A stretch of 59,935 bases of DNA, from contig NZ_QRNF01000022.1 in assembly GCF_003474435.1 (NCBI RefSeq), positions 1 to 59,935 on the forward strand. Reading direction: 5' to 3'. Made by a program: the position numbers and the translations under genes. Below, piece after piece: positions 10,601-19,308 of this stretch (position 1 is its first letter; every line of letters begins with the position of its first letter). The notes beneath the pieces were generated by a model. The model searched no databases. It worked only from the letters and a program-made list of their open reading frames with translations, and was not told where the DNA came from. The stretch is from Ruminococcus sp. AF46-10NS (GTDB lineage: Bacteria > Bacillota > Clostridia > Lachnospirales > Lachnospiraceae).

Positions 10601-12040
10601 TTACATATCATTTGTCACCACACATATCGTCTCACTCGTCTGATCACTCAGACCCTGAACCTCAAAACCCTGTTCCAGATATCTTCTCACATTTTTTACG
10701 AAATGTCCAGAAATCTGCTCCCCGGGAACAAGCAGAGGAATCCCTGGCGGATAAAGATACGCAAATTCCGCAGAAATCCGTCCGATACACTCATCCAGAC
10801 AATACCTCTCACACTCTGCATCCATGGCCTGTGAAATACGCATCACCTGCTTCATCCTGCTGTTTTTTACAGGCTCCTTTTCCTCGGTCTCTTCTCTGTA
10901 TTTCAACGATTCCCGCCGGTCAATTTCTTCAACAGCTTCGCAAAGTCTTCGAAATCCTTCTTCTGTATCACCAACCGCAGCCAGTGCAAGCACATAATTC
11001 TCTGCCTCCATCTCCATTTCCAGATGAAACTCTTCCCTCAAGATCCGATGGAGCTGTCTCCCATTCAGCGAACTGTTTACTGTGGAAAGCAGGATCTTGG
11101 ATCTGTCGAAATCAAAAACCCTCCGGCATTCACACACTTCCGGCGTAACCAGGCAGATATACTTACACTTTCCAAGACGAACGCGCGCTTTTTCCAGATT
11201 CTCTGTAAACACACGGAACATCTCGTCCCCTTCACGTTCCAGCTTATCCATGCACGCATCAATGCTGCTCATCAGAATATAGGACGGACTGCTGCTCTGG
11301 TAAATTCCAAGAAAACGCTTCAGTTTTTCCCTGCTTACCCGGCTGCTGCACAGATGGATCACTCCCGTCTGGGTCAGACAAGGCAGTGTTTTATGCACAC
11401 TGTTGATCACTACATCCGCACCAAGCTGCGCCGCAGATACCGGAAAATAATCCGAAAAGCAAAAATGTGCACCATGAGCTTCATCCACGATCAACGGCAC
11501 TCCGTGATTATGTGCAATATCCGCAATCCGCGCGATATCTGATACGATCCCGTCATAAGTTGGAGATGTGATCAGCACAGCCTCTATATCCTTTTTTTCT
11601 TCCAGGTACATTTCCACACGGCTTGGTGAAATCCCGCCATTTATCCCCAGTTTCGGGTCTTCATGTGGATAAATATAAGTGGCTTCCAAATCCCTCAGGT
11701 AAATTCCATGGTACACCGCCTTGTGACAGTTCCTGGCCACCAGAATATGTCCGCCTTTTTTCACAGCCGCAGATACCGCTGCCAGAATCGCCCCGGAGCT
11801 TCCATTAATACTGTAAAAACTCTCCTGCACACCGTAGATCCGTGCAACATCCTCCTGGGCCCTTTTCAGAATATCTTCCGCATGATGCAGGTTATCGAAT
11901 CCGTTAATTTCCGTAATATCCCTCTCCACCGGAAAATCACTGTCTACGGTCAGCGGATTCCTCTTATGTCCGGGCATATGAAACGGGTAAAAATCACTCT
12001 TACCATACGCTTCCAGTTTCTTGTATAATCTGTCTTCCAT
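10601..12040 (-). CDS. Orn/Lys/Arg decarboxylase family protein (YaaO/SpeA-like)
   Basis: This 479-aa PLP enzyme of the Orn/Lys/Arg decarboxylase fold-type I family is expected to decarboxylate a basic amino acid to a polyamine (cadaverine, putrescine or agmatine). Visible landmarks: HMPGHKR at residues 21-27, SINGSSGAILA at about 77-87, D186 and H189 in VDEAHGAHF, and the PLP-binding lysine K217 in SVHKTLP. The length fits the short Gram-positive form that lacks the wing domain. Position upstream of holB matches B. subtilis yaaO. Specificity cannot be read from sequence. It has its own promoter at 12099-12127. Confidence 0.9.
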   Translation of the reverse strand: MEDRLYKKLEAYGKSDFYPFHMPGHKRNPLTVDSDFPVERDITEINGFDNLHHAEDILKRAQEDVARIYGVQESFYSINGSSGAILAAVSAAVKKGGHILVARNCHKAVYHGIYLRDLEATYIYPHEDPKLGINGGISPSRVEMYLEEKKDIEAVLITSPTYDGIVSDIARIADIAHNHGVPLIVDEAHGAHFCFSDYFPVSAAQLGADVVINSVHKTLPCLTQTGVIHLCSSRVSREKLKRFLGIYQSSSPSYILMSSIDACMDKLEREGDEMFRVFTENLEKARVRLGKCKYICLVTPEVCECRRVFDFDRSKILLSTVNSSLNGRQLHRILREEFHLEMEMEAENYVLALAAVGDTEEGFRRLCEAVEEIDRRESLKYREETEEKEPVKNSRMKQVMRISQAMDAECERYCLDECIGRISAEFAYLYPPGIPLLVPGEQISGHFVKNVRRYLEQGFEVQGLSDQTSETICVVTNDM

Positions 12041-12098
12041 AGTTCTCCTTTCCCCATTCCAGTTTCCCTTTTCTCATACCTGTATCACAGTTTGTCTC

Positions 12099-12127
12099 AT
12101 TATACCCTAAACTTACCGGTCTGTCAC
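12099..12127 (-). promoter_or_regulatory. Promoter for the yaaO-like gene
   Basis: On the minus strand there is a -35 GTGACA (12122-12127), a 17-bp spacer and a perfect -10 TATAAT (12099-12104), about 59 bp upstream of the ATG. Confidence 0.7.
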
Positions 12128-12206
12128 TGTCAATTGTGATTAGTCATAAAGCCCCATTCATGTTCTGCACAGCTGAATCTGATGCAGGAATTTCCGGGAG
12201 TGCCAT

Positions 12207-12240
12207 AAAAGGGAGAATATCCTTATTGCGATAATCTCCC
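12207..12240 (-). terminator. Terminator after the two-component operon
   Basis: Arms 12211-12221 and 12230-12240 (GGGAGA core, one mismatch) are followed by TTTT on the minus strand. It lies about 90 bp past the response-regulator stop. The remaining sequence from 12041 to 12329 shows only the yaaO promoter. Confidence 0.65.
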
Positions 12241-12329
12241 TCCCACGTATCATATGACATATGCAAAGCAGCAATTCACATTCCGCTTTGCGTCCAAATA
12301 TTTATTTTACAAACTCAGACTGCCCGGCA

Positions 12330-13019
12330 TCACACCTTAAACCGATACCCAACGCCCCATATCGTCTCAATATACTGAGGCTTGGCCGTATTAAACTCGA
12401 TCTTCTCACGGATTTTCTTGATATGCACCGTAACTGTGGCAATATCACCCACTGACTCCATATCCCAGATCTCCCGGAAAAGTTCCTCTTTGGTAAACAC
12501 TCTGTTCGGATTCTCTGCCAGAAAAGTCAGAAGGTCAAACTCCTTGGTTGTAAAAGTCGTCTCCTCACCATTTACCCACACACGGCGGGCTGTTTTATCG
12601 ATCTTGATTCCACGAATCTCGATCACATCATTCTTATGCACGTTGGAGCCAACCAGACGATTATAACGCTCCATGTGTGCCTTTACACGGGCTACAAGCT
12701 CACTTGGGCTAAATGGCTTGGTCATATAATCATCTGCACCAAGTCCGAGTCCCCTGATCTTATCAATGTCATCCTTCTTCGCGGAAACCATGATGATCGG
12801 AGTATTTTTTTCCTCACGGACCTGTTTGCATATATCGAAGCCATCCACCTCCGGAAGCATCAGATCCAGAATGATCAGATCAAACTCCTCTTTCATCGCA
12901 CGTACAAGACCTGTATCTCCACGATTCTCAATCTCTACCTCAAAACCGGAAAGCTCCAGATAATCTTTCTCAAGATCTGCAATTGCTTCCTCATCTTCTA
13001 TGATCAAAATTCTGCTCAT
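12330..13019 (-). CDS. OmpR/PhoB-family response regulator
   Basis: This 229-aa regulator has a receiver domain with the acidic pocket E8-D9, phosphoacceptor D52 (LDLMLP) and K101 (TKPF), followed by a winged-helix DNA-binding domain ending IWGVGYRFKV. The start is set by an AGGAGG Shine-Dalgarno 9 nt upstream of the ATG at 13019, inside the end of the kinase gene (29-bp overlap), so the two are translationally coupled. The target genes are unknown. Nothing in the neighbourhood points clearly to a stimulus, although the kinase has an extracellular loop of only about 40 residues. Confidence 0.93.
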   Translation of the reverse strand: MSRILIIEDEEAIADLEKDYLELSGFEVEIENRGDTGLVRAMKEEFDLIILDLMLPEVDGFDICKQVREEKNTPIIMVSAKKDDIDKIRGLGLGADDYMTKPFSPSELVARVKAHMERYNRLVGSNVHKNDVIEIRGIKIDKTARRVWVNGEETTFTTKEFDLLTFLAENPNRVFTKEELFREIWDMESVGDIATVTVHIKKIREKIEFNTAKPQYIETIWGVGYRFKV

Positions 13020-14168
13020 TCACGGGTACCTCCTGATATTTTCTAAGTACAAAATACATGATTGTTCCAATTCCCAGACGGCTTGTCGCCCAGACTTTTC
13101 CTCCATGGTCTTCCATGATCTTCTTCACAATGGAAAGCCCGATTCCGCTTCCTCCTTTGGAAGAATTCCTGGAAACATCAGTCCTGTAAAAACGGTCAAA
13201 AATATATGGCAGATCTTTGGCTGCGATTCCTTTACCGTTATCCTCAATCTCTACCTGTATAAAATCTCCAACATCCTTTACCCGGAGCTGGATGATTCCT
13301 TTCGGCTTCTCCATATATTTGATTGCGTTGCTCACAATATTATGGATCACACGGCGAATCTGCTCACCATCTGCGATGACCTGAACGCCCTTCTCCACAT
13401 AATTGGCATACACAAGTTCAATTCCCCGGGTCTCCATCTCAAGTCCCAGTTCCTCCGCACAGTCAGAAAAATAGTCCTCAACATTCAGTTACTGAATGTA
13501 TAAGGAATACGGTTGGTATCGATTTTGGAGTAAAAAGTCAGCTCATTGATCAGATGATCCATCTCATTGGTCTTGTTATAAATAGTGCGTACATACCTGT
13601 CCATCTTCTCCGGTGTGTCCGCAACACCATCCATGATACCTTCCACATAACCCTTAACTGCTGTGATCGGAGTCTTCAGATCATGGGAAATATTGCTGAT
13701 CAGTTCCTTGTTCTCCTTGTCCATCAGGATCTTCTCTTCTGTGGATTCCTTAAGACGTTTCCTCATCTCCTCAAAATCCTGGCAAAGCTGGGAAAATTCA
13801 TCGTTTCCTTCTACCTCCAGTACGAAATCCAGATTACCTTCTTTAATATTCCGGGTTGCCTTACGAAGCTTCACCAATGGTACTGCAATACTTCTGTAGA
13901 TCCATAAACCTACAGACAATGCTGTAAAAACAAGAATGATCGTTGCCGTCAGAATCATATCCTTGGCCATCAGCCGTACCTGACTGCTGGATGACTGAGC
14001 CAGAGAGATATCATAGACCATTTCATCGGAATCCGATGTCTGGCTGCTGCTCTCCTGCATATGCCTGGCCTGTGTCTGGCTGAAGCCATAAAGACTTGCA
14101 GAAAAAAGGATCAGCGGAACCAAGATAACCGCAACAAAGCCCACTATAATACGTGTTTTTAACTTCAT
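12991..14168 (-). CDS. Sensor histidine kinase (frame broken by one missing base)
   Basis: The kinase has two transmembrane segments (about residues 8-28 and 71-91) around a short external loop, then HAMP, HisKA with phospho-acceptor H162 (SNISHDLKTPI), and an HATPase domain with the N box (HNIVSNAIKYM), G1 (EDNGKGI) and G2 (GGSGIGLSIVKKIM). The two open frames (13485 upward, and 12991-13437) join if one A is added at about 13489-13490: the text then runs PYTFSKLNVEDYFSD and gives about 392 aa. The upstream ATG at 14204 is unlikely because the one at 14168 has a GGAG Shine-Dalgarno. It forms a pair with the response regulator downstream. Confidence 0.88.
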
Positions 14169-14193
14169 GTTATATCTCCGTCCTTTGTCACAA

Positions 14194-14211
14194 AAACCGG
14201 ACAACCGGTTT
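14194..14211 (-). promoter_or_regulatory. Leader hairpin of the kinase/regulator operon
   Basis: A 7-bp stem (14194-14200 with 14205-14211) and a 4-nt loop are followed by TTTT on the minus strand, inside the leader between the promoter and the kinase start. It has the form of a weak attenuator terminator. Function is inferred. Confidence 0.35.
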
Positions 14212-14232
14212 CATATTTACTCATATAACGAT

Positions 14233-14241
14233 ATTATAACA
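14233..14241 (-). promoter_or_regulatory. Extended -10 promoter for the two-component operon
   Basis: The minus strand reads TGTTATAAT about 65 bp upstream of the kinase ATG. Confidence 0.6.
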
Positions 14242-14273
14242 TAAAGTATTTTTCCTATCTCTAAATTTTCTAT

Positions 14274-14323
14274 AAAAAAGGGCAGCAAGAAGCCCCCGGT
14301 ATGGCACTGCCGGGGCTTCTTGC
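14274..14323 (-). terminator. Strong terminator after metK
   Basis: The arms 14285-14299 and 14310-14323 form a 14-bp GC-rich stem with one bulged C, followed by T6 on the minus strand. It lies about 50 bp past the metK stop. Confidence 0.9.
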
Positions 14324-14370
14324 TCTTTGTTCTCCTGGAACTATTATTATCTTTTTTACCTGTTTATTTT

Positions 14371-15573
14371 TTATTCATAGCTGTTGCAAAGATATTTTTT
14401 CAGTGCATCAACCTTATCCAGATGCTCCCATGGAAGATCTACATCTGTACGGCCAAAGTGACCATAAGCTGCTGTCTGTTTGTAGATCGGACGGCGAAGG
14501 TCAAGCATCTTGATGATACCAGCCGGACGAAGATCAAAGTTCTCACGAACGATCTCAACAAGCTTAGCCTCAGAAAGCTTACCTGTTCCGAAAGTATTAA
14601 CACTGACAGAAGTAGGATGAGCAACACCGATCGCATAGGAAAGCTGGATCTCGCACTTGTCAGCAAGACCTGCTGCAACGATGTTCTTGGCAACATAACG
14701 AGCTGCATAAGCTGCAGAACGGTCAACCTTTGTGCAGTCCTTACCGGAGAAAGCACCGCCGCCATGACGGCCAGTTCCACCATAAGTATCAACGATGATC
14801 TTACGTCCTGTCAGACCACTGTCACCGTGAGGTCCGCCGATTACGAAACGACCTGTCGGGTTAATGAAATATTTAGTATCAGCGTCAACCATATCAGCCG
14901 GGATGATCGCATCAAAAACATATTTTCTGATATCCTCATGGATCTGCTCCTGAGTAACATCCGGATCATGCTGTGTAGAGCATACAACAGCATCGATTCT
15001 CTTCGGTTTTCCATTCTCATCATACTCAACTGTAACCTGAGTTTTTCCATCCGGTCTTAAATATTTCAGGGTACCGTCTTTACGAACTTTTGTCAGCTGC
15101 TGTGCAAGTTTGTGAGCCATGTTGATTGCATATGGCATATACTCCTCAGTTTCATTGGAAGCATAACCAAACTGAAGACCCTGGTCACCTGCACCGATGG
15201 AATCCAGCTCATCCTCATTCATGCTGTCCTCTTTCTGCTCAAGAGCCTTGTCAACACCCATAGCGATATCTGTAGACTGTTTATCAAGAGCTGTGATAAC
15301 AGCACATGTATCAGCATCAAAACCATAATCAGCATTGTCATATCCGATCTCACGGATAGTATCACGAACGATCTTCTGGATATCAACATTAGCTTTAGTT
15401 GTGATCTCACCCATAACAAGAACAAGACCTGTAGTAGTAGCAGTCTCGCATGCAACACGGCTCATTGGATCCTGCTCCATCATAGCGTCAAGAATGGCAT
15501 CAGAAACAGAATCGCAGACTTTGTCAGGATGTCCTTCAGTTACAGATTCAGACGTAAATAAAATTTTTTCCAT
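14371..15573 (-). CDS. metK: S-adenosylmethionine synthetase
   Basis: MetK (400 aa) makes S-adenosylmethionine from methionine and ATP, in the cytoplasm, usually as a tetramer. Family signatures are clear: [16 protein letters not shown] at the N-terminus, [12 protein letters not shown], and [18 protein letters not shown]; full length matches. It is preceded by a SAM-I riboswitch with an intrinsic terminator (15620-15770) and a TTGACA promoter, so its own product should repress it. A strong terminator follows, making it a single-gene unit. Its product feeds the methyltransferases nearby (rsmI, trmN6, rsmA, rsmG). Confidence 0.98.
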   Translation of the reverse strand: MEKILFTSESVTEGHPDKVCDSVSDAILDAMMEQDPMSRVACETATTTGLVLVMGEITTKANVDIQKIVRDTIREIGYDNADYGFDADTCAVITALDKQSTDIAMGVDKALEQKEDSMNEDELDSIGAGDQGLQFGYASNETEEYMPYAINMAHKLAQQLTKVRKDGTLKYLRPDGKTQVTVEYDENGKPKRIDAVVCSTQHDPDVTQEQIHEDIRKYVFDAIIPADMVDADTKYFINPTGRFVIGGPHGDSGLTGRKIIVDTYGGTGRHGGGAFSGKDCTKVDRSAAYAARYVAKNIVAAGLADKCEIQLSYAIGVAHPTSVSVNTFGTGKLSEAKLVEIVRENFDLRPAGIIKMLDLRRPIYKQTAAYGHFGRTDVDLPWEHLDKVDALKKYLCNSYE

Positions 15574-15619
15574 GTTTTTCTCCTTTTGTATTGAAACAAC
15601 GGTTATATCAATTCACATA

Positions 15620-15770
15620 AAAAACAGCCCGTACAATCCGGACTGTTTAAGTTCTGTAAACAATCCTCTTATTGTTCGATTGCTCGCTCAGGTTGGCACC
15701 TTCCTGGTTACTCCGGGGTTGCCGTGGCTTCGTAGATCCTTTGTATCTCCACCACTCTGAATAAAAGGCT
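15620..15770 (-). promoter_or_regulatory. SAM-I (S-box) riboswitch with terminator, upstream of metK
   Basis: On the minus strand the conserved S-box blocks appear in order: TTATTCAGAGTGGTGGAG (P1/J1-2), GAAGCCACGGCAACC, AAGGTGCCAACCTGAGCG and GAACAATAAGAGG (closing P1). The aptamer spans about 15663-15770. A terminator hairpin follows at 15622-15648 (arms AACAGTCCG and CGGGCTGTT, then T6). Established S-box logic is that SAM binding favours the terminator, so metK is shut off when SAM is plentiful. Confidence 0.93.
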
Positions 15771-15797
15771 ATCTTTTATGAAATTACTGCAACACAT

Positions 15798-15826
15798 ACA
15801 ATATACTTCTCTCTTCCAAATGTCAA
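15798..15826 (-). promoter_or_regulatory. metK promoter
   Basis: There is a perfect -35 TTGACA (15821-15826), a 17-bp spacer and a -10 TATTGT (15798-15803) on the minus strand, immediately upstream of the S-box. Confidence 0.75.
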
Positions 15827-15844
15827 GAATATTTTTATCTAAAA

Positions 15845-15876
15845 GGGGAACCAGGCCTCAAGTGCCTGGTTCCCCC
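15845..15876 (-). terminator. Terminator of the pilus operon
   Basis: A perfect 12-bp stem (GGGGAACCAGGC with its complement) and a 7-8-nt loop are followed by TTTT on the minus strand, 27 bp past the last pilus gene. Confidence 0.9.
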
Positions 15877-15902
15877 TGATGAGGATCTCTCACAACGCTC
15901 TG

Positions 15903-17447
15903 TTATTTTTTCTTTCTTCTGACTGCAAAACCTGCTGCGCCTCCGATCACAACAGCTGCTGCCAGAAGGCCGGCCCATACACCAACCGGGGTATCATCAC
16001 CAGTCTTCACCGATGTTCTCTGTGTACTTCCTCCCGGATTATTTCCGCCACCTGGTGTATAATTATTTCCCGGAGCAGGTGTTGTTGTTGTTCTCGGTGA
16101 AGGAGTTACACTTGGATCCGGTTTTGTTGTCAGACTATTTGTTATTTCCATATCGTTCTTATAATTTTCATTCTTATTCAGAACAATATCTTCCTCTCCG
16201 CTTACCTCATATGGGAAAGAACTCTTATCGACCGGTCTGCCGTCTTTATCTGTCTCCATAACTGTATAGGTTACAGACTCTGGTTCCGTATCAGCCTCAA
16301 ATGAAACTTCAACACTTACAGAACCATTCTGCTTAAGCTGTACTTTATCAACCAGAGTACGCGTTCCATCTTCCTCTGTCTTAAAAATACCTGCATAGAA
16401 TGTATCCGGCACTGTACTTTCTATTCCATCAACAAGCACTTTTTTCTTAATGCTTATATATCCTCTCAAAGAACGGCCATCCGGAATATAGTAGTAATAG
16501 TTATTCACATAAGAAACCGTCTCCGTCGAATCTTCCTGGCTGATCACAGCTTCATTGGACTCATCTCCATTTTCATTTGTTACATTGTAATAAAAAGTTT
16601 TTCCAGATTCTACTTCTATTGTATTATTCTCAGCTATCGGATTTCCATTTTCATCCAACTCAAATACATAATACGTTCCATCTGGTACATCTGTCCAGAT
16701 AGCTGTTCCGCTGTGGTCATTGACAATTCTGATATCCTTCATATAGTCACTTCGGAACGGAATTGTTCCTTCTTTATCCAGGAAAACTCCGATCTTGTAG
16801 GTTGCATCATCAGCCTCCATTTCAATAATCTCAAAATCCTCATTAATATAAAACAGCTGTTTTGTAACCTGCATCTGAGTTTCTTTCCTGTCATTTGTCA
16901 CTGCTTTCGGATATGCCTGAACATCATATGTCCAGCCTGTTTCTTCCTCTGCAAAAGGAACTGTCAGAAGCATCGGTGAAACAGAAACTCTCTCGTCTGA
17001 ATCACTCTGTACGATCAGATACACACCCTCTGCCTGATCATTATAAACAATTTTTCCCTCTTCATCAGACTGCATTTCAATTCCGCTGATTCCGCTTTCT
17101 TTTACTGTTTCAGAAAGTGTTGCTGCTGCCGAATACCATCCTTCAGCATTTTGCAGCTCATCAAAATTGATTCCGGTATCAGCAAACGCACTGTCCAGTA
17201 CAAAATGTACATTTCCATCAAATGTCACACTTCCCACTTTGTAAAGTATCAACTTCACATTGGGGATTGGCACCACTATCCCATCGTCTCCGGTTTCCTG
17301 GATCTTCAGACTGATATTTCCGGTTTTTCCCGCCTCATAATCTCCGGCAAAAACAGCAGTTGTTATACTTCCGATCAGCAGCGCAGCCGTTATCAATAAT
17401 GTCAGAAAGCTGCTTAAAATATTTTTACGCTTAGTTCTCTTTTCCAC
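15903..17447 (-). CDS. Minor/anchor pilin with Cna-B-like domains and a non-LPXTG sorting signal
   Basis: This 514-aa secreted protein has a signal peptide (basic start, hydrophobic LLITAALLIGSITTAVFA), at least two Cna-B/SpaA-type domains, and a Pro/Thr/Gly-rich stalk. It ends in a sorting-like tail: VKTGD, a hydrophobic stretch and RRKKK. VKTGD replaces the usual LPXTG. I place the start at the GTG at 17447, which has an AGGAGG Shine-Dalgarno; the longer ATG frame (17495) lacks one and adds a charged extension before the signal peptide. It overlaps the sortase stop by 17 bp. As the last pilus gene it is probably a minor or basal pilin; that role is inferred from order and size. Confidence 0.8.
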   Translation of the reverse strand: MEKRTKRKNILSSFLTLLITAALLIGSITTAVFAGDYEAGKTGNISLKIQETGDDGIVVPIPNVKLILYKVGSVTFDGNVHFVLDSAFADTGINFDELQNAEGWYSAAATLSETVKESGISGIEMQSDEEGKIVYNDQAEGVYLIVQSDSDERVSVSPMLLTVPFAEEETGWTYDVQAYPKAVTNDRKETQMQVTKQLFYINEDFEIIEMEADDATYKIGVFLDKEGTIPFRSDYMKDIRIVNDHSGTAIWTDVPDGTYYVFELDENGNPIAENNTIEVESGKTFYYNVTNENGDESNEAVISQEDSTETVSYVNNYYYYIPDGRSLRGYISIKKKVLVDGIESTVPDTFYAGIFKTEEDGTRTLVDKVQLKQNGSVSVEVSFEADTEPESVTYTVMETDKDGRPVDKSSFPYEVSGEEDIVLNKNENYKNDMEITNSLTTKPDPSVTPSPRTTTTPAPGNNYTPGGGNNPGGSTQRTSVKTGDDTPVGVWAGLLAAAVVIGGAAGFAVRRKKK

Positions 17448-18333
17448 TTTTTCCCGCCTCCTCTTTATTTCCTGATCTTCTCCGTTTTCCGCCATTTCGA
17501 ATAATCAGGTAGACCAGCAGTATCAGGATTACAAGCACCGCACTTCCCGCAGTCATAATTTTCTTAGGATCTGTCTGTGCAATCTTCTGCGGAATTGTAT
17601 TATCAGCTTCTTCTTTTTTCACATATTCCGTTCGGATTCCCCTCACAAGAAGTCTGTGCGTATTTACTCCATACGGAGTACAGGTCACAAGTGTTACATG
17701 ATCTTCCCCTTCAACAATGTCCAGCTCTTCAGTTTCAGACGGAAGTACTGTTTTGATCTGATCCACTTTATATGCCAGATTTTTTCCCAGAATATGCAGG
17801 ATAAAAATATCTCCTTTTTCTATCTGATCCAGATCTGTAAACAGTTTTGCACTGGGAAGTCCTCTGTGCGCCGCCAGAACAGCATGTGTGCCCGGCCCAC
17901 CAATGGGAAGACTTGTCCCTTCCACATGACCTGCACCTTTTTCCAGAACATTTTTGCTCAGGCCATGATAAATTGCCAGCTTTTCCTGAATCCTGGGGAT
18001 CTCTATACTTCCCATCAGCCCATCACCATTAGGATCCAGAACCTCGTCATAGGGATGTGTCGGTTCGTAGTCTTCCTCCTCATCAAACGCATCTACTATA
18101 GAATTCACCGGATGTTCTGCATTATATTCTTCAGCCTCTTTCCAGAGCTTTTCATAGTTATCTGCGGAGAGGTCTGAAACTGCCTGATCGTAATTACTGA
18201 TCAGCAAGGCATTTCTGTACTGATTCCACATATCGCTGAATGTTGGATAGAAAAAAATTCCTGCGCCTGCCAAAAACGCTGCTGCAATAAAAATATTAAG
18301 AATAACATTTTTCTTTTTTCTCTTTTTCCCCAT
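17431..18333 (-). CDS. srtC: Class C (pilin-polymerising) sortase, second copy
   Basis: This 300-aa membrane-bound cysteine transpeptidase should link pilin subunits by isopeptide bonds at the outer face of the membrane. The catalytic triad is visible: H156 (AAHRG), C218 (TLVTCTPYG) and R227 (HRLLVRG). It has an N-terminal transmembrane segment (about 10-30), a C-terminal one (about 263-282) and a basic tail, and a VDAF segment at about 80-83 where class C enzymes carry the active-site lid (often DPF/DPW). It lies 3 bp after the first sortase and overlaps the anchor pilin start. Two tandem class C sortases suggest divided labour on different subunits, which is inference. Confidence 0.93.
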   Translation of the reverse strand: MGKKRKKKNVILNIFIAAAFLAGAGIFFYPTFSDMWNQYRNALLISNYDQAVSDLSADNYEKLWKEAEEYNAEHPVNSIVDAFDEEEDYEPTHPYDEVLDPNGDGLMGSIEIPRIQEKLAIYHGLSKNVLEKGAGHVEGTSLPIGGPGTHAVLAAHRGLPSAKLFTDLDQIEKGDIFILHILGKNLAYKVDQIKTVLPSETEELDIVEGEDHVTLVTCTPYGVNTHRLLVRGIRTEYVKKEEADNTIPQKIAQTDPKKIMTAGSAVLVILILLVYLIIRNGGKRRRSGNKEEAGKSGKEN

Positions 18334-18336
18334 GTA

Positions 18337-19197
18337 TTATTTCCTATGTTGTTTTCTGTTCTGAATATAATTTACTGCTGCCACAAGAATTACTGCGATC
18401 ACAATTCCCACAGCAACACAAAGTGCAAGCATCGGGCCTGTTGGATTTGTTATTCCTGTTGCTTTCTGCTCTGTCTTCTGGATTTCCTTTGCATTCTCAA
18501 CAGAAATCCTGTGGCCTCTTACCAGTATCCTGTGGGTATTCACTGCATATGGTGTACACGTTATAAGCGTCACATAATCTGCGCCGTCTTTAATAGCCAG
18601 AGATTCTGTCTCCTCCGGAAGAACTGTCAGTATCTGATCCACTTCATATGCCAGTGTTCTGTCAAGAACATGCAGGTAAAAAACATCTCCTTTTTCCACA
18701 AGATTCAAATCTGTAAAAAGCTTTGCGCTTGGGAGGCCCCTGTGTGCGGAAAGAATACAATGCGTGTTCTCGCCGCCAACAGGAAGACTGCTTCCAAAGA
18801 GATGTCCGGCACCTTTTTGCAGCGATTCCTCTGTGGTGTAATGATAGATCGGAACTTTTACATCAATCACAGGAATCTCCACATAGCCCATCATTCCATC
18901 GCCATTCAGGTTCAGAAGGGACTCATATGTACTGTCCGTCTTTCCATCTCTTATTGAAAAAGCATCCGGCACACTTTCCTGCTTGATCTGTTCATTATAT
19001 TTCTCTGCTGCTTTCCACATGCTTTCAATTTTTTCTGATTTCTCATTTGAAGAAACACTGCTGCTATACTTACTGATCAGCTTACTGTCCCTGTACTTGT
19101 TCCAGGTATTACTGATCATCGGATACAGCAGTATGGACAACCCTACCAGAAACAGCAGCCCAAATCCTATATGATTTTTTCTTTTATTCTTTCTCAT
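18337..19197 (-). CDS. srtC: Class C (pilin-polymerising) sortase, first copy
   Basis: A 286-aa class C sortase with triad H152 (SAHRG), C214 (LITCTPY) and R223 (HRILVRG), an N-terminal membrane segment (about 10-28) and a C-terminal one (about 250-275), and a PDAF lid-like element at about 77-80. The ATG at 19197 is chosen because GGAG lies 6 nt upstream; the ATG at 19209 has no such site. It follows the major pilin after a gap of about 110 bp that contains two strong hairpins. It is clearly a paralogue of the next gene, with the same domain order and closely similar active-site blocks (GLPSAKLFTDL in both). Confidence 0.93.
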   Translation of the reverse strand: MRKNKRKNHIGFGLLFLVGLSILLYPMISNTWNKYRDSKLISKYSSSVSSNEKSEKIESMWKAAEKYNEQIKQESVPDAFSIRDGKTDSTYESLLNLNGDGMMGYVEIPVIDVKVPIYHYTTEESLQKGAGHLFGSSLPVGGENTHCILSAHRGLPSAKLFTDLNLVEKGDVFYLHVLDRTLAYEVDQILTVLPEETESLAIKDGADYVTLITCTPYAVNTHRILVRGHRISVENAKEIQKTEQKATGITNPTGPMLALCVAVGIVIAVILVAAVNYIQNRKQHRK

Positions 19198-19226
19198 AGG
19201 TTTCTCCATACTGTTGTATTACCATT

Positions 19227-19247
19227 CCCGGTCTCCGAAGAGACCGG
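19227..19247 (-). promoter_or_regulatory. Hairpin between major pilin and sortase genes
   Basis: The arms CCCGGTCT (19227-19234) and AGACCGGG (19240-19247) form a GC-rich stem with a short CCGAAG-like loop. No T-run follows on either strand, so it is not a standard terminator. A position just after a highly expressed pilin gene suggests mRNA stabilisation or processing; this is inferred. Confidence 0.5.
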
Positions 19248-19270
19248 GCGGTAACTGAATTACTTATTTA

Positions 19271-19289
19271 CTGTTCAGATTCTGAACAG
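19271..19289. repeat. 19-bp perfect palindrome after the major pilin gene
   Basis: CTGTTCAGATTCTGAACAG is a perfect dyad around one central base, 20 bp past the major pilin stop codon. It may be a second RNA hairpin in the intercistronic gap or a protein-binding site. Confidence 0.55.
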
Positions 19290-19308
19290 ATGACCAAACG
19301 GTTATTTC

